Of a stretch of DNA of 64,000 bases, positions 27,248-35,905 are shown one piece after another. Below the pieces are notes generated by a model that worked only from the letters and a program-made list of their open reading frames with translations, was not told the DNA's origin and did no database searches. The stretch lies in the NCBI RefSeq assembly GCF_014268755.2, contig NZ_CP077093.1:2220001-2284000 (forward strand). Reading direction: 5' to 3'. Within the stretch, counting starts at the first letter, position 1. Each line of letters starts with the position of its first letter. Position numbers and translations under genes: made by a program. The stretch is from Pseudomonas vanderleydeniana (GTDB lineage Bacteria; Pseudomonadota; Gammaproteobacteria; Pseudomonadales; Pseudomonadaceae).

Positions 27248-27712
27248 TCAGGCGGAATGCCCGGGAAAGGTGATCAGTGTGAAGCCTTTCGGCTCGGCCA
27301 GCAGGGTCGTGGAGACCTCGGTCTGTGCTGCCAGGGCGGCAATCAGCTCGGCCTGTTCGCTATCGTCCAGCCCGAGTTGGCCGGTATGCGGGTCGATCAG
27401 TTCCAACTGCCAGGCCAGCAAGGTCAGGCAGTCCTGCAGGGCTTGCAAGGCACCCTCGTGCAGGTTGAGCCGCTCCGGTGCGTAGCTCAGGACTTCATGG
27501 ATGTGCCGGGAAAATTTCGCCATGCAGCGCACGCCGAGTACATCGGCGCGTCCACCCAGCTTGTGCAGGGCGGTGAGCAGGCAGTCGATCGCATCCCGGT
27601 CGTTGCGGATCAGCTCCAGGTGCTGGCAGCACTCCTGCATCTTCGTCTGCAAGGTTTCCGCTTCCACCAGGAATTCCGGCAGGTTGGCCTGCCGTTCTTT
27701 ACCGTTCAGCAT
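27248..27712 (-). CDS. Hpt-like (CheA P1-type) protein with altered phosphotransfer motif
   Basis: 154 residues, mostly helical. The segment LHKLGGRADVLGVRCMAKF, then SRHIHEVL, aligns with the Hpt/CheA-P1 helix pattern HSIKGGAGFLG: the phosphoacceptor His is kept, but the Lys three residues later is Gly. A second helix bundle follows (LQALQDCLTLLAWQLELIDP). It could be a phosphotransfer or docking protein in a chemotaxis or two-component relay. It is divergent from cheV, 574 bp away. GGAG lies 7 bases before the ATG. The function call is tentative. Confidence 0.6.
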   Translation of the reverse strand: MLNGKERQANLPEFLVEAETLQTKMQECCQHLELIRNDRDAIDCLLTALHKLGGRADVLGVRCMAKFSRHIHEVLSYAPERLNLHEGALQALQDCLTLLAWQLELIDPHTGQLGLDDSEQAELIAALAAQTEVSTTLLAEPKGFTLITFPGHSA

Positions 27713-28034
27713 GCTTTATCTCCATGAAATATCGGCAGGCGATAGAAGGTCGCGCTTGGCGAACGGCAGTGGATTAATGTGGGCCAACAGAGCGTTTCGG
27801 TGATCTGTTCCCGAGTTTTTCGGTACGGCACATTTGCAAAGGATTCTCATGCACTGACAGGCGCTGTTCGATAAATCGACTTGAGACGGTTGCGGGAAAC
27901 GTCCAAAAGGACCGACCCAGAGCGCTTTAACCAGAGTTGTGAGGCGTCTCGCCTGGCTTTGCGGCCACCGTCCCGCGATTGAAAGCAAAAGCCTGACTCC
28001 ATTCATGTAATGAGAATGGCGTCACATTAATGGC

Positions 28035-28190
28035 TATTGGATATTGCGAATATCAGGTTGGGCCTGATTGTTACTAGGGGATTCCCCTATGCGGGGGAAC
28101 CAAAAGCAGCTCCGGTGGTCGTCTCGCGCACGGTGCGTCGAGCCCGGAGAGTGCACTCAGTAAAGCATGATGTTAATGTGACATCAAACG
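28035..28190. other. Palindrome-dense segment upstream of cheV
   Basis: Within the 574-bp gap 27713-28286, inverted repeats follow one another: ATATT-gcg-AATAT (28041-28053); ATCAGG-N5-CCTGAT (28052-28068); AGGGGA-t-TCCCCT (28076-28088); an imperfect 40-nt hairpin at 28110-28149 with inner CGCAC-g-GTGCG; GAGTGCACTC (28149-28158); TGATGT-N7-ACATCA (28168-28186). It could be a structured RNA or clustered operators. The rest of the gap (27713-28034) holds the Hpt promoter side and nothing else I can identify. Confidence 0.5.
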
Positions 28191-28215
28191 TTTTGCGTAG
28201 CATTTTGCGTGAGGG

Positions 28216-28242
28216 TCAAGGTCCGGCGAAAGCGGCCGATAA
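28216..28242 (+). promoter_or_regulatory. FliA (sigma-28) promoter of cheV
   Basis: TCAAG (28216-28220), 14 bp, then GCCGATAA (28235-28242). The Pseudomonas FliA consensus is roughly TCAAGt-N12-GCCGATA, so both elements match and the spacing is one base longer. The predicted start leaves a leader of about 38 nt before the cheV ATG. This places cheV in the late flagellar/chemotaxis regulon. Confidence 0.8.
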
Positions 28243-28286
28243 CTCTCTCAATGAAGTTCTTTGTATCAACGCCCCAGGAGTGATTG

Positions 28287-29222
28287 ATGGCCGGCATTCT
28301 CGACACGGTAGACCAACGTACGCAGCTGGTGGGAGAGAATCGTCTGGAGATTCTCATGTTCCGCCTGGCCGGTCGCCAGTTGTTCGCGATCAACGTGTTC
28401 AAGGTGCAGGAAGTCCTGCAACTGCCCAAACTGACCCTGATGCCCCAGCGCCATCCATTCGTCTGCGGGGTGGTCAACCTGCGCGGGCAGACCCTGCCGG
28501 TGATCGACCTGTCCCAGGCGATCGGCATGCGTCCGCTGGTGCCGGGCCCCGACAGCACGATTATCGTCACCGAGTACAACCGCTCGGTGCAGGCCTTCCT
28601 GGTCGGTGGCGTGGACCGTATCGTCAACATGAACTGGGAAGCGATCATGCCGCCGCCGGGCAGTGCCGGGCGCCAGCATTACCTGACCGCCATCAGCAAG
28701 GTCGACGATCAGTTGGTGGAGATCATCGACGTGGAGAAGGTTCTCGCCGAGATCGTACCGTACAACGCCAAGGTGTCTCGTGAAAAACTCGACGACCCGA
28801 TCATGGAACATGCCCGTGGACGCGAGGTGCTGCTGGTCGACGACTCCAAGGTGGCCCTGTCGCAGTTGCGCGATACCCTCGGCCAGCTGGGGGTCAAGCT
28901 GCATATCGCCAGTGATGGTCTTCGGGCGCTGAACATGCTCAAGACCTGGGCCGATTCCGGCGCGGTGATGACCGATAAGCTGCTGATGGTGTTCACCGAC
29001 GCGGAGATGCCGGAGATGGACGGTTATCGCCTGACCACCGAGATCCGCAATGACCCGCGTCTGCGTGGCCTGTACGTGGTGCTGCACACTTCGCTGTCCG
29101 GCAGTTTCAACGAAGCGATGGTGAAGAAGGTCGGCTGCGACAACTTCCTCTCCAAGTTCCAGCCGGACAAGCTGGTGGATGTGGTGCGCCAGCGCCTGTT
29201 GCTGGACCATCCCGGCGCCTGA
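28287..29222 (+). CDS. cheV: Chemotaxis coupling protein CheV
   Basis: 311 residues. An N-terminal CheW-like domain (about 20-160: EILMFRLAGRQLFAINVFKV, GVVNLRGQTLPVIDL) joined to a C-terminal receiver domain (about 178-308: REVLLVDDSKVALSQL; phosphoacceptor Asp in VFTDAEMPEMDGY; Lys in NFLSKF). CheV couples receptors to CheA, and its receiver takes phosphate from CheA for adaptation. ATG 28287 has AGGAG six bases before it. A FliA-type promoter lies 45 bp upstream. Confidence 0.96.
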   Translation: MAGILDTVDQRTQLVGENRLEILMFRLAGRQLFAINVFKVQEVLQLPKLTLMPQRHPFVCGVVNLRGQTLPVIDLSQAIGMRPLVPGPDSTIIVTEYNRSVQAFLVGGVDRIVNMNWEAIMPPPGSAGRQHYLTAISKVDDQLVEIIDVEKVLAEIVPYNAKVSREKLDDPIMEHARGREVLLVDDSKVALSQLRDTLGQLGVKLHIASDGLRALNMLKTWADSGAVMTDKLLMVFTDAEMPEMDGYRLTTEIRNDPRLRGLYVVLHTSLSGSFNEAMVKKVGCDNFLSKFQPDKLVDVVRQRLLLDHPGA

Positions 29223-29233
29223 TTGTGCCGTCG

Positions 29234-29256
29234 GGGGCAGGTGCAAGGCCTGCCCC
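29234..29256 (+). terminator. Hairpin after cheV
   Basis: An 8-bp GC stem (GGGGCAGG / CCTGCCCC) with a 7-base loop starts 12 bp after the cheV stop. No clear T-tract follows, so the terminator call is tentative. Confidence 0.4.
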
Positions 29257-29336
29257 GGTCATCGCTGTGGTGATGTCGCCTTTGATTGGGTGATCGGCTC
29301 GTATATCGTGGTCTTTTTTTCACGGAGCCGGTCCTC

Positions 29337-30143
29337 ATGTTGCGTCTGAGCGCGCTGTATCGTTATCCACTCAAGTCTGCAAAGGGTGAACGCCTGGGCC
29401 ATGCCGCGCTCGATGAGCTGGGGTTGACCGGCGATCGACGCTGGATGGTGGTGGACGAGACCAGCGGGCGTTTCCTGACCCAGCGTGCGGTGGCCGGCAT
29501 GAGTCAACTGTCGGCGTTGTGGAATGACGCCGGTGGCCTGACCCTGAGTGCGCCGGGGCATTCGTCGCTGGAGGTGGCCTTGCCGGCTGCCGATGAGCAA
29601 CTGCGCGGCGTGACCATCTGGAGTGATACCCTGCGCGTGCCCGATGCCGGTGACGAGGCCGCGGCGTGGTTGAGCGGGTTCATCGGCAAGGCGGTGCGCC
29701 TGGTCCATGTGCCGCAGGAGCGGGCGCGAATCACCGAGGCCGGTTATGGCCGGGAAGATGACCGCGTGGCATTTGCCGACGGTTTTCCGTTGCTGCTGAT
29801 CGGCCAGGCCTCGCTGGAGGATCTGTCGCGGAAGGTCGGGCGTCCGCTGGAGATGCTGCGCTTTCGGCCGAACCTGGTCATCGAGGGCAGTGAGGCGTTT
29901 GCCGAGGACCGGTGGAAGCGGATCCGGATTGGCGAGATCGAGTTCCGCCTGGTCAAGCCTTGCTCACGCTGCATTCTCACCACCATCGACCCGCAGACCG
30001 GGGAGCGCAGCGCCGACCGCGAGCCGCTAACCACGCTCAAGACCTATCGCGAGAAGGATGGGGACGTGTTTTTCGGGCAGAACCTGGTCAATGACGGGCT
30101 GGGGCGGCTGGAAGTGGGGATGCCGGTGACGATTCTCGAGTGA
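29337..30143 (+). CDS. MOSC-domain protein, YcbX-like
   Basis: 268 residues from ATG 29337 (MLRLSALYRYPLKSAKGE); an opening from 29286 lacks family similarity. An N-terminal MOSC_N beta-barrel (about 1-115) is followed by the MOSC domain with the conserved cysteine in LVKPCSRCILTTIDPQTG. YcbX-type proteins are molybdenum-cofactor-dependent and take part in reduction of N-hydroxylated compounds. The downstream REP pair separates it from slt. Confidence 0.88.
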   Translation: MLRLSALYRYPLKSAKGERLGHAALDELGLTGDRRWMVVDETSGRFLTQRAVAGMSQLSALWNDAGGLTLSAPGHSSLEVALPAADEQLRGVTIWSDTLRVPDAGDEAAAWLSGFIGKAVRLVHVPQERARITEAGYGREDDRVAFADGFPLLLIGQASLEDLSRKVGRPLEMLRFRPNLVIEGSEAFAEDRWKRIRIGEIEFRLVKPCSRCILTTIDPQTGERSADREPLTTLKTYREKDGDVFFGQNLVNDGLGRLEVGMPVTILE

Positions 30144-30203
30144 TCCGTCGGGCCCTGTGGCGGGGCGACGGATTACATCTTTCTGCACGACATCTTTCCC
30201 TGT

Positions 30204-30293
30204 GGGAGCCGGCTTGCTGGCGATCCGCGGCAGGCGGCATTCAACGAGATCAGCGGCGCCTGATGCGCTGCTATCGCCAGCAAGCCGGCTCCC
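30204..30293. repeat. REP inverted pair (REPIN), type GGAGCCGGCTTGCTGGCGAT
   Basis: GGGAGCCGGCTTGCTGGCGAT at the left is matched by its reverse complement at 30273-30293, with about 48 bp between them. This is the common Pseudomonas extragenic palindrome found in pairs between genes. It lies between the MOSC gene and the 3' end of slt. Confidence 0.9.
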
Positions 30294-30373
30294 CAGGTCT
30301 GTTGTGGTCCCTGAATCAAGGGTGAGTTCAGGGCTCCACAGGTCACGTGTGCTCTTGCAGGTCGGCGTTTGAA

Positions 30374-32302
30374 TCACTGATCGTCGAAGAAGCGCTCGTT
30401 CCAGTCCACCAGCGGCTGTGGTGCATTGAGCTTCTGGCCGTAGATCACCGCATAGGACAGCACGTTCTGCACGTACTGGCGGGTTTCGTCGAACGGAATG
30501 CTTTCCACCCAGACATCGAAGCTCAGGTGGTTCGCGCCCTTGAGCCATTGGCGAACCCGACCAGGACCTGCGTTGTAGGCGGCGGTGGCGAGCACCCGGT
30601 TGCCGTTGAACTGGCCGTGCACCTGGCTCAGGTAGGCGGCACCCAGCTGGACGTTCTTGTCCGGGTCCAGCACTTGCTGCGGCGAGGCCAGCGGGATGCT
30701 GAACTTGCGTGCGGTTTCCTTCGCCGTTCCGGGCATCAGTTGCATCAGGCCGCTGGCGCCGGCGTTGGAGCGGGCATCATCCATGAAGGCGCTTTCCTGG
30801 CGGGTGATCGCGAACGCCCAGCTCGAATGGATGCCGCGCAGCTTGGATTCGCGCACCAGGGTGTCGCGATGGGCCATCGGGAAGCGGATATCCAGGTCGT
30901 CCCAGTACTGCGCCTGGCTGATGGTACGGATCGCCGGGAAATACCACTTCAGGTCATAGGCCAGCTTGGCCTGTGCGACCATTTCGTCGCGGCTGAGGTG
31001 GCGGCTGGCGTGGTACCACTCGCGGCGACCGTCGACGATCTGGCCGCGGTCGTGCAGTTCCAGGGCGCGACGTATGCCCGGGGTGTTGCGGACCTTGTTG
31101 ATCAACTGCTGGCTGAGGACCAGCGGGCGGTTGGTCAACTGGTAAGGGGTCTGCGAGCGGTCGGCGGCAAGGAAACCATAGAAGTCACGCTCGCGGGCGA
31201 CGTTCTTGAGCAGCACCTGCGCCTGCGGGTTCTGTGGTTCGGCCAGTTCGAGGCTGCGGCCCTGCCAGTAGCGCCAGCGGTTGGTACTGGCCAGGTCCTG
31301 TGGCAGGCGGCGAGTCAACTGGTAGGCCTCTTCCCAGCGGCCCAGGCGCAGCAGCAGGCGCAGGCGCCACTCGGTGACGGTGTTGTCGCGCAGCTCCGGA
31401 TCGTACTGGGTCATGATTTCCAGGGCGCGACCGTCGTAGCGGCGAGCCAGGGTCAGGCCGATTTCACGGGCGATGGACACCTTTTCGTCACGGGAAAAGT
31501 GCATGCTCGTGGCATAACCGTCGAGCAGTGCCATGGCCTTGTCCGGATCCTGGCGTGCCAGGCGCCGCAGGCCCAGGCCGACCACGTCGGACATCGCCTC
31601 GTCGGCTGGCATGAAGCGCGCCGGTTGGCTGAGCAGGTCAGGTTTCTGCGCCACGTCGATCATCAGGCGGCCTTGCGCGCCGAGGGTGTTCAGGCCCTTG
31701 GTCAAGGCCGTGGCCAGCCCGTAGTTGCGGGCCTCGGTGGCCAGCTTGACGCGTTGCCAGCGCTTCTGCTCGGTCAGTTGGCCCTGTGCGGCCCAAGCGT
31801 CGAACAGGGCATCGCAGGCACCGGGTTGGGTCTTGCCGGTCAGCCAGAGTTTCTCCGCGGTGGCGAAGCCCTCGGCGCGCAGGTTGTGGCTGAGCTGGTA
31901 CTGGCCGTTGAGGCAGTCCAGTTCGGTGAAGTTCAGTTTCGGGTCGTAATACTTGACGAAGGGTGCCCAGTCGCCGCGTTCGGCCAGCCAGCGTAACCAG
32001 CGCAGCTTCATCCAGTTGGCCTGGGGCAGGTCGCCATGCTCGGCGAGGAACTGCTCGATCTCGGCGTTGCTGGCGGTCTTCAGCCGGGCAGTCAATTCGT
32101 CGTAGGCGAGGTAGGGTTCCAGCGGGTAGCTCAACAGGGCGCTGCGATTCTGGAAATACGGGCCCGAGTCGCCCTTGGCCAGGGCGCGCTTGGCATCATC
32201 GTAGAGTTGACGTTGCTGGGCGAGGTCGACGGCCTGTGCAGCTTGGACGGCGCAGGTGGAAAGAAGCAGACACGATAAAAAGTTGAAAAGACGGCTGCGC
32301 AT
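30374..32302 (-). CDS. slt: Soluble lytic murein transglycosylase (Slt70 type)
   Basis: 642 residues from ATG 32302, where a signal peptide begins (MRSRLFNFLSCLLLSTCAVQ, cleavage near AQA). A long alpha-superhelical U/L domain (about 30-450) is followed by the SLT catalytic domain, with the catalytic Glu in FAITRQESAFMDDARSN and GLMQLMPGTAKE. It cleaves peptidoglycan glycan strands in the periplasm to 1,6-anhydromuropeptides, the substrates feeding the NagZ recycling route encoded at 45.9 kb. It is divergent from uup. Confidence 0.95.
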   Translation of the reverse strand: MRSRLFNFLSCLLLSTCAVQAAQAVDLAQQRQLYDDAKRALAKGDSGPYFQNRSALLSYPLEPYLAYDELTARLKTASNAEIEQFLAEHGDLPQANWMKLRWLRWLAERGDWAPFVKYYDPKLNFTELDCLNGQYQLSHNLRAEGFATAEKLWLTGKTQPGACDALFDAWAAQGQLTEQKRWQRVKLATEARNYGLATALTKGLNTLGAQGRLMIDVAQKPDLLSQPARFMPADEAMSDVVGLGLRRLARQDPDKAMALLDGYATSMHFSRDEKVSIAREIGLTLARRYDGRALEIMTQYDPELRDNTVTEWRLRLLLRLGRWEEAYQLTRRLPQDLASTNRWRYWQGRSLELAEPQNPQAQVLLKNVARERDFYGFLAADRSQTPYQLTNRPLVLSQQLINKVRNTPGIRRALELHDRGQIVDGRREWYHASRHLSRDEMVAQAKLAYDLKWYFPAIRTISQAQYWDDLDIRFPMAHRDTLVRESKLRGIHSSWAFAITRQESAFMDDARSNAGASGLMQLMPGTAKETARKFSIPLASPQQVLDPDKNVQLGAAYLSQVHGQFNGNRVLATAAYNAGPGRVRQWLKGANHLSFDVWVESIPFDETRQYVQNVLSYAVIYGQKLNAPQPLVDWNERFFDDQ

Positions 32303-32528
32303 GAGACTTCCGGTCAGAAAAACGGACAAGCGCTGGCTGGGCCGGCGCTGATTGTCCGGTAGCTTAGCCTTTTGCCGGCGACGGGCGAAAGTTTTGCCGG
32401 CCTCTCGTACGCAACTTGATACCAAATGTCATGTGCCGGACGGGGCGGGCGTCGACCACCGGCGAAAATCGCGACCGCCTCGCCGCTCAACATCGGGTAG
32501 AATGCGCGCCCGGTTTTTGGAGAAGCTC

Positions 32529-34448
32529 ATGACCCTGCTCAAATTCAGCGATGTGTCCCTTGCTTTCGGCGCCATGCCGTTGTTGGACAAGGTGTCCTGG
32601 CAGATCGCCCGTGGTGAGCGGGTGTGCATCATCGGCCGCAACGGCACTGGCAAGTCCAGCATGTTGAAGCTGGTCAAGGGCGATCAGAAGCCCGACGACG
32701 GCTCCGTCTGGCGCGCGCCGGCGCTCAAGATCGGCGAATTGCCGCAGGAACTGCCGGTGGCCGACGAGCGCACCGTGTTCGACGTCGTGGCCCAGGGCCT
32801 GGACGGTGTCGGTGAGTTGCTGGCGCAATATCACCACCTGAGCCAGAACATCGTCACCGATGCCGACCTGGACAAGCTGATGCGCGTCCAGCATGACCTC
32901 GAAGCCCGCGATGGCTGGCGCCTGCAGACGCTGGTCGACAGTACCCTGAGCCGTTTGCAGCTGCCGGCCGACAAGACCCTGGCCGAGTTGTCCGGTGGCT
33001 GGCGCCGTCGCGTGCTGCTGGCCCAGGCCCTGGTGGCCGAGCCGGACCTGCTGCTGCTCGACGAACCGACCAACCACCTGGATATCGGCGCGATCGCCTG
33101 GCTGGAAGAAGCCCTCAAGGACTTCCAGGGGGCGGTCCTGTTCATCACCCACGACCGTTCCTTCCTGCAGAGCCTGGCGACCCGGATCCTCGAACTGGAT
33201 CGCGGCGGGCTGATCGACTGGAACGGCGACTACGCCAGCTTCCTGGTGCACAAGGAAGCCGCGCTGGCTGCCGAGGAAACCGCCAACGCGCTGTTCGACA
33301 AGCGCCTGGCCCAGGAAGAAGTGTGGATTCGCCAGGGCATCAAGGCCCGGCGTACCCGTAACGAGGGCCGTGTGCGTGCTCTGAAGGCGCTGCGTGTCGA
33401 GCGTAGCGAGCGGCGCGAGCGCACCGGCAAGGCGAACATCCAGCTCGATACCGCCGAGAAGTCCGGCAAGCAGGTGATGGTCCTTGAGAACGTCAGCTTC
33501 GCCCATCCGGACGGCCCGGTGCTGGTCAAGGACTTCTCGATGGTCCTGCAGCGCGGTGACCGCATCGGCCTGCTCGGGGCCAACGGTACCGGCAAGACCA
33601 CCCTGCTCAAGCTGATGCTGGGTGGCCTGGTGCCGACCAGCGGCAAGGTGGAGGAGGGCACTCGCATCGAGGTGGCCTATTTCGACCAGCTTCGCCATCA
33701 GCTGGACCTGGAAAAGACCGTGGTCGACAACGTCGCCGAAGGTCGCGATTTCATCGAGATCGATGGCCAGAGCCGTCATGTGCTCAGCTACCTCGGTGAT
33801 TTCCTGTTCAGCCCGCAGCGGGCCCGCACGCCGGTCAAGGCGCTGTCCGGTGGCGAGCGCGCGCGGCTGCTGCTGGCCAAGCTGTTCAGCAAGCCGGCGA
33901 ACCTGCTGGTCCTCGACGAACCGACCAACGACCTCGACGTGGAAACCCTCGAACTGCTGGAAGAGGTGCTGCTGACCTTCCAGGGTACCGTGCTGATGGT
34001 CAGTCACGACCGGGCATTCCTCGACAACGTGGTGACCAGCACCCTGGTGTTCGAGGGTGAAGGCAAGGTGCGTGAATACGTCGGTGGTTATCAGGACTGG
34101 CTGCGCCAGGGCGGCTCGCCGCGCCTGCTCGGGGTGACCGAGAGCAAGTCGGGCAAGGCCGAGCTGGAATCGGCGATCGTCAGTGCGCCGCCTGCGCAGG
34201 CTGCGCCTGTGGCTGAGGCACCGGCGGCGAAGAAGAAGCTCAGCTACAAGCTGCAGCGCGAACTGGAGGCTCTGCCGGGCGAGATCGATGCCAAGGAGCA
34301 GGCCATTGCCGCCGTGCAGGCCGAGATGGCCGAAGCAGGCTTCTACCAGCGTCCAGTGGCTGAAACCACTGCGGTGCTGGCCAAGCTGGAGGCCCTGCAG
34401 GCCGAGCTGGATGCAATGGTCGAGCGCTGGGCCGAGCTGGATGCCTGA
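32529..34448 (+). CDS. uup: ABC-F ATPase Uup
   Basis: 639 residues without membrane segments. Two ABC domains: Walker A GRNGTGKSS (about 36-44) with signature LSGGWRRR, and GANGTGKTT with signature LSGGERAR. The ABC-F linker lies between them, and a C-terminal coiled-coil domain (about 570-639, KLSYKLQRELEALPGEIDAK) is characteristic of Uup. ABC-F proteins act on ribosomes or nucleic-acid structures; Uup binds DNA and influences transposon excision in E. coli. ATG 32529 follows GGAG. An Ala/Pro-rich linker precedes the coiled coil. Confidence 0.92.
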   Translation: MTLLKFSDVSLAFGAMPLLDKVSWQIARGERVCIIGRNGTGKSSMLKLVKGDQKPDDGSVWRAPALKIGELPQELPVADERTVFDVVAQGLDGVGELLAQYHHLSQNIVTDADLDKLMRVQHDLEARDGWRLQTLVDSTLSRLQLPADKTLAELSGGWRRRVLLAQALVAEPDLLLLDEPTNHLDIGAIAWLEEALKDFQGAVLFITHDRSFLQSLATRILELDRGGLIDWNGDYASFLVHKEAALAAEETANALFDKRLAQEEVWIRQGIKARRTRNEGRVRALKALRVERSERRERTGKANIQLDTAEKSGKQVMVLENVSFAHPDGPVLVKDFSMVLQRGDRIGLLGANGTGKTTLLKLMLGGLVPTSGKVEEGTRIEVAYFDQLRHQLDLEKTVVDNVAEGRDFIEIDGQSRHVLSYLGDFLFSPQRARTPVKALSGGERARLLLAKLFSKPANLLVLDEPTNDLDVETLELLEEVLLTFQGTVLMVSHDRAFLDNVVTSTLVFEGEGKVREYVGGYQDWLRQGGSPRLLGVTESKSGKAELESAIVSAPPAQAAPVAEAPAAKKKLSYKLQRELEALPGEIDAKEQAIAAVQAEMAEAGFYQRPVAETTAVLAKLEALQAELDAMVERWAELDA

Positions 34449-34464
34449 TTGACGGCGCGACAAT

Positions 34465-34503
34465 AAAAAAGCCCGGCTTCATTCTGTGAGGCCGGGCTTT
34501 TTT
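34465..34503 (+). terminator. Rho-independent terminator after uup
   Basis: AAAAAAGCCCGGC, a 13-base loop region, then GCCGGGCTTTTTT. The 8-bp GC stem is flanked by A and T tracts, so it can work in both directions. Confidence 0.9.
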
Positions 34504-34543
34504 CAGAAGCTGCTCAAGGGGTGCACAGGCGAGGCGGTGTCCT

Positions 34544-34634
34544 TGCAGGAGCAGGGCTTGCCCGCGAACAAGACAACGTCCTGTCACTGTTTCACCCTGC
34601 AATGCCATTCGCGGGCGAGCCCTGCTCCTACAGG
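34544..34634. repeat. REP inverted pair, type GGAGCAGGGCTTGCCCGCGAA
   Basis: TGCAGGAGCAGGGCTTGCCC at the left and its near reverse complement GGGCGAGCCCTGCTCCTACA at the right, ends converging on the uspA stop. One base differs between the arms. It lies in the uup-uspA convergent gap. Confidence 0.88.
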
Positions 34635-34640
34635 GGCGGA

Positions 34641-35081
34641 TCAGTTTTTGGTCTGGAGGCGTACCGCGAGGACGTCGCAGGAGGCGCCGTGCAGGACGTC
34701 GTTGGCAGTGGATCCGAGCAGCAGGGCCAGGCCATGGCGTCCGTGGCTGCCGACCACGATCAGGTCACAGTGCTGTTCCTTGGCCAGATGGTGAATTTCC
34801 TGGCGCGGCTGGCCGTAGGTCAGGTGGCAGGTGTCCTTGGAAATTTCAGGGTATTTGTTGATCAGCCGTTCCAGGCGCTCCTTGGCCTGGTCGAACTGCT
34901 GCTGTTGCAATTGGGACAGGTCCATCGGGACGTCGCCGCCAAAGGCCATGGCCATGGGCTCGACGATGTGGACCAGCGAGAGCTTGGCGTTGTTGCTGGC
35001 CGACAGTTCGCGTGCGCGGTGAATGACCGGGTCGCACTCTTCCGTCAGGTCGACGGCAACCAGAATGTGGTTGTAGGGCAT
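34641..35081 (-). CDS. Universal stress protein, UspA family
   Basis: 146 residues from ATG 35081, with AGGAGG eight bases before it. Single Usp domain: MPYNHILVAVDLTEECDPV at the N-terminus and a C-terminal VVGSHGRHGLALLLGSTAND that approximates the G-x2-G-x9-G(S/T) nucleotide-binding motif (eight instead of nine spacer residues). Usp proteins accumulate under starvation and oxygen stress; the specific role is unknown. Divergent from the small membrane protein gene. Confidence 0.93.
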   Translation of the reverse strand: MPYNHILVAVDLTEECDPVIHRARELSASNNAKLSLVHIVEPMAMAFGGDVPMDLSQLQQQQFDQAKERLERLINKYPEISKDTCHLTYGQPRQEIHHLAKEQHCDLIVVGSHGRHGLALLLGSTANDVLHGASCDVLAVRLQTKN

Positions 35082-35188
35082 TGGAGGCACCTCCTGAGGA
35101 TCGCATTTGTATTAATTATGGCTCGTTTCAAGCTGATTGGTTCTGCGCTGAATCAATCGCTCATGAATAATCATCGGGGAGTAGAGAT

Positions 35189-35626
35189 ATGACGGTCTGG
35201 ATAGTGGTGTCAATCCTGGCGGTGGTTCTCAGTCCTCTGGCCTGGCTGCGTCCGTCGCGCCGCCAGAGCGATCGGATGGCCCTGCGCATGGAGGCGCGCC
35301 GCATTGGCCTGGGCATGCAGCTGGCGCCCCAGGAATGGCCGCACTGGCTGCCCCAGGAGCCGCCAAGCCCCTGTGCGCAGTATCATCGACCACGGCGCGG
35401 CAAGGTATCGCCGTGCTGGTGCTATTGGCAGAGCGAGCCGGGTGTGTGGGTCAACCAGTGGCGCGAAGTGCTCGCGGACGAGGCGCTGCTGGCCCATTTG
35501 CGGACGTTGCCGGGCAATGTCTTCAAGGTCGAGGCGGATGCGCAGATGATCGCGCTCTACTGGGGCGAACGCGGTGACGCGAAAGTACTCCAGGATATCG
35601 CGGCGGTGCTCAAGGCGCTGGCTTGA
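35189..35626 (+). CDS. Conserved small protein with N-terminal membrane anchor
   Basis: 145 residues with one N-terminal hydrophobic helix (VWIVVSILAVVLSPLAWL), a basic stretch (RPSRRQSDRMALRMEARRIG) and a soluble C-terminal domain containing a Cys-rich patch (CAQYH, CWCYW). I do not recognise the family; it looks like a Pseudomonas-conserved protein of unknown function. GGGGAG lies about ten bases before the ATG. Composition and codon use resemble the neighbours. Confidence 0.75.
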   Translation: MTVWIVVSILAVVLSPLAWLRPSRRQSDRMALRMEARRIGLGMQLAPQEWPHWLPQEPPSPCAQYHRPRRGKVSPCWCYWQSEPGVWVNQWREVLADEALLAHLRTLPGNVFKVEADAQMIALYWGERGDAKVLQDIAAVLKALA

Positions 35627-35857
35627 GCCGAGGGCATTCCATCGGCAAACCGCTCTGGCACCTTCCTTTCACAAAAAGTGTCCATATTTTCCACTAGGCT
35701 CTCTCTTGGAGTCTGGTAGGCCTGTTCTCAGATTTGTGTCTGATCTGATGGCTTTGCGTGCTATTGATTTCATGAATGAAGCGCCATCAGGACGGCGGCT
35801 GCAGCACCTGCACGCCTGGAAAGTGACCGGAAAGTCGCATTTTTTCGGGGTGTTTTC

Positions 35858-35874
35858 GGCAATTGACAATTGCC
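35858..35874. promoter_or_regulatory. Perfect palindrome GGCAATTG-A-CAATTGCC
   Basis: Eight-base arms around a single A, 32 bp before the PsrA-like operator upstream of fadB. The symmetry suggests a dimeric regulator site. The regulator is not known to me. Confidence 0.5.
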
Positions 35875-35905
35875 TCGAATTCCGTGAAGGTGTCCACACC
35901 CAAAT

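Noticed and set aside
27728..27735. GCCGATAT on the minus strand as a FliA -10 for the Hpt gene
   Set aside because: It lies so close to the start codon that almost no leader would remain, and no TCAAG-like -35 occurs at the right distance.
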